Part shown: positions 5,916 to 7,239 of the stretch, one piece after another
Layout: the number at the start of each line of letters is the position of its first letter
Numbering within the stretch: the first letter of the stretch is position 1
NCBI GenBank assembly: GCA_945833725.1
Contig: CAMAFU010000089.1
Span: 1 to 7,239 of the forward strand
Source of the DNA: an uncultured Treponema sp.
Lineage (GTDB): Bacteria > Spirochaetota > Spirochaetia > Treponematales > Treponemataceae
Length of the DNA: 7,239 nucleotides
Direction: 5' to 3'
Notes under the pieces: generated by a model
Database searches by the model: none
What the model was told of the DNA's origin: nothing
The model's input: the letters and a program-made list of their open reading frames with translations, nothing else
Translations under genes and position numbers: made by a program

Positions 5916-5945
5916 TTGATTTTTCCGGAGAATATTCTTTATATA
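5916..5945 (+). promoter_or_regulatory. Promoter of the lipoprotein nuclease gene
   Basis: TTGATT (5916-5921) and TATATA (5940-5945) are 18 bp apart, or 17 bp if TTATAT (5939-5944) is the -10 box. Initiation near 5952 would exclude the upstream ATG at 5906 and leave a leader of about 23 nt before the ATG at 5975. Confidence 0.4.
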
Positions 5946-5974
5946 CCGTTTTTAAATTACTTTACGGAGGATTT

Positions 5975-6997
5975 ATGAAAAATCATCTTATTTCAAGCTT
6001 AAAACATCTGTTTGTGGCAGCGGCAGTTTTTTTTCTATTATTGCCCCTCTGCTCCTGCAACCAATCCTGTTCTCTGGAAAATTCCGGCAAAACACCTGTA
6101 AGTTCCCTTTCAGTTTTAAACTGGAATGTAGAAACTTTTTTTGATGCAAATTTTGACGGCACCGAATATTCTGACTTTAAAAGTTCAACTTCCACCTGGA
6201 ACGAAAGCAAATACATAAAAAGGCTGGAGCGGGTGGCCGAAGTTATAAAAGCTTCTGACTGCGATGTAATTATAATGGAAGAACTTGAAAAAAAAGAACA
6301 GCTTTTCGACATTTACAACAGACTCTGTTCATCATTTAATTTTTCCCGGCTCTACAATTACGGTACTTTCGCAAAAGAAGAAAACTCTGCAATAGGAATT
6401 GGAATTTTAAGCCGCTATCCCCTTTCAAATGTAACCGTTCATTCTCTGGACATACGAAGTTTTACATCTCCTCAACCTTCCCTCCGTCCCATTGTAGAAT
6501 TTTATGTTTCTGTAAAAGAAACACCTCTTTTAATTATTGCAAACCACTGGAAAAGCAAAAGCGGAGGAGCAGAACAAACAGAAATATGGCGGAACAAACA
6601 GGAAAACCTTCTTTCAATGAGAATAGAAAAAGCTCTCAAAAAGGGCATAAAAGTTCTTGCAACCGGAGATTTTAACAAAGATATTTACGAATTTAAAAAA
6701 ATAAAAGGAAAAACCCAATCCTGCAATATTGAATTACGGGGCGAGCATAATATCCAGATTTTTTCTCCATGGTACGAAAACGGCAGCGGACTTTATACAC
6801 CTGGAAGTTATTATTTTAACAACCAATGGGAACGAATAGATCATTTTTTTGCTGCAGGGGGTGCAGAAATAAAAGATTTTCAGGTTTTTAACGAAGGTCC
6901 ATGGGCAGCCGAAGAAGGATTTCCCCTGCGGTACAGTATAAAATACGGCACAGGCTATTCTGACCATTTTCCTATAAAATGCCGCGTTTTTTTCTAG
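5975..6997 (+). CDS. Endonuclease/exonuclease/phosphatase family lipoprotein
   Basis: A 340-residue exported enzyme of the DNase I-like EEP superfamily. Residues are numbered from the ATG at 5975. A lipoprotein signal, MKNHLISSLKHLF then a hydrophobic run to LCSC, predicts lipidation at Cys28, placing the enzyme on a membrane facing outward. The catalytic set looks complete: LNWNVE (N51, E53), MEELE (E103), ILSRYP, ANHWKS (N190, H191), GDFN (D232, N234), RIDH (D289, H290) and SDH (D330, H331). Metal-dependent phosphodiester cleavage is expected; substrate could be DNA, RNA, nucleotides or phospholipid head groups, so scavenging is only a guess. The frame stays open back to an ATG at 5906. The start at 5975 is chosen because GGAGG (5966-5970) precedes it, the signal peptide begins there, and the likely promoter lies between the two. 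Confidence 0.92.
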   Translation: MKNHLISSLKHLFVAAAVFFLLLPLCSCNQSCSLENSGKTPVSSLSVLNWNVETFFDANFDGTEYSDFKSSTSTWNESKYIKRLERVAEVIKASDCDVIIMEELEKKEQLFDIYNRLCSSFNFSRLYNYGTFAKEENSAIGIGILSRYPLSNVTVHSLDIRSFTSPQPSLRPIVEFYVSVKETPLLIIANHWKSKSGGAEQTEIWRNKQENLLSMRIEKALKKGIKVLATGDFNKDIYEFKKIKGKTQSCNIELRGEHNIQIFSPWYENGSGLYTPGSYYFNNQWERIDHFFAAGGAEIKDFQVFNEGPWAAEEGFPLRYSIKYGTGYSDHFPIKCRVFF

Positions 6998-7081
6998 CAT
7001 AAACTTTTTGAGATTATTTTATAAAAAAACAGTATAGTAAAAGCAGGTCGGCGATTTTACATTTATTTTACGGCAATTTGC

Positions 7082-7115
7082 TTGACTAATTACTATATTA
7101 CATACTAAATTACTA
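7082..7115 (+). promoter_or_regulatory. Possible promoter and TACTA repeats before the last gene
   Basis: TTGACT (7082-7087) is a good -35 box; TAAATT (7106-7111) is a weak -10 box 18 bp downstream. AATTACTA occurs twice, at 7088-7095 and 7108-7115, exactly 20 bp or about two helical turns apart, with a further TACTA at 7103-7107. This layout could serve as an operator overlapping the promoter. Confidence 0.3.
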
Positions 7116-7201
7116 GGTATATTTTTATTAGGAAGGGGGTTCTTACCTCTACCCAGACTCGCCGCTAACGCGGTGTTTTATTAAGGTGTTTTTATAGGAG
7201 G
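7115..7201 (+). promoter_or_regulatory. Structured leader before the last gene
   Basis: The transcribed spacer contains several pairable segments: AGGTA (7115-7119) with TACCT (7144-7148), GGGT (7137-7140) with ACCC (7151-7154), and a stem CGCCGC-TAAC-GCGGTG (7160-7175, one G-U) followed by TTTTATT, like a small terminator. CCTCTA (7146-7151) could also pair, with one bulge, with TAGGAGG (7195-7201), hiding the ribosome binding site. It matches no riboswitch class I know. Apart from these elements I see nothing in the 208 bp between 6998 and 7205. Confidence 0.3.
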
Positions 7202-7205
7202 AAAA

Positions 7206-7239
7206 ATGAAATTTTCATCAACAAAAAAATCAGTGTTTT
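7206..7239 (+). CDS. Start of an unidentified gene (partial)
   Basis: ATG at 7206 follows AGGAGG (7196-7201) by 4 nt, a perfect ribosome binding site. Only MKFSSTKKSVF is visible before the window ends. The basic, short N-terminus followed by hydrophobic residues could be the beginning of a signal peptide, but too little is seen to name a product. The long, structured leader suggests regulated or high expression. Confidence 0.7.
   Translation, partial: MKFSSTKKSVF

Noticed and set aside
6998..7050. Rho-independent terminator after the lipoprotein nuclease gene
   Set aside because: Only A/T runs are present; no GC-containing stem followed by a T-run could be built.
7115..7201. Known riboswitch (c-di-GMP, preQ1, fluoride, guanidine)
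   Set aside because: I looked for their conserved core motifs and found none in the right order.

Overview
This is AT-rich bacterial DNA with strong AGGAGG-type ribosome binding sites and much intergenic sequence. It most likely comes from a host-associated spirochaete of the Treponema type. That assignment is an impression from the VWA exported protein, the lipoprotein nuclease and the codon style; no rRNA or other phylogenetic marker is present to prove it. YchF is universal and would be the best gene for placing the organism.

Layout. Positions 1-2994 hold two paralogous ATPases of the ATPase_2/DUF234 type, placed tail to tail (132-1520 plus; 1589-2914 minus) with a 68-bp gap. Each has its own promoter, and each has a 5' leader made of 15-nt tandem repeats enclosed by an 11- or 12-bp perfect inverted repeat. 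The gap contains a GGGGACAGACC motif that I recall as a repeat of the kind linked to REP-associated transposases, and a 10-codon ORF with a good ribosome binding site that may be the stub of a lost gene. Positions 3098-4336 encode an exported von Willebrand A protein, read away from the second ATPase, with no Shine-Dalgarno and a possible leaderless promoter. It is followed by a GC-rich intergenic island (4350-4500) full of small palindromes and a 16-bp direct repeat. YchF (4505-5635, minus) is the one clear housekeeping gene. A possible 55-codon GTG ORF (5681-5848) lies divergent from it. A complete endonuclease/exonuclease/phosphatase lipoprotein follows (5975-6997), best started at an internal ATG. 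Its downstream spacer of 208 bp looks like a structured leader for a gene whose first 11 codons end the window (7206-7239).

The genes do not form one pathway. They read as separate transcription units: an accessory ATPase pair, two exported proteins and one core GTPase-family ATPase. The least ordinary signal is the shared leader design of the two ATPases: promoter, then predicted transcript start inside an inverted repeat, then 15-nt units carrying small open frames, then the ATPase start. No CRISPR array, tRNA, rRNA or intact transposase was found, and no stretch over 300 bases lacks a gene.
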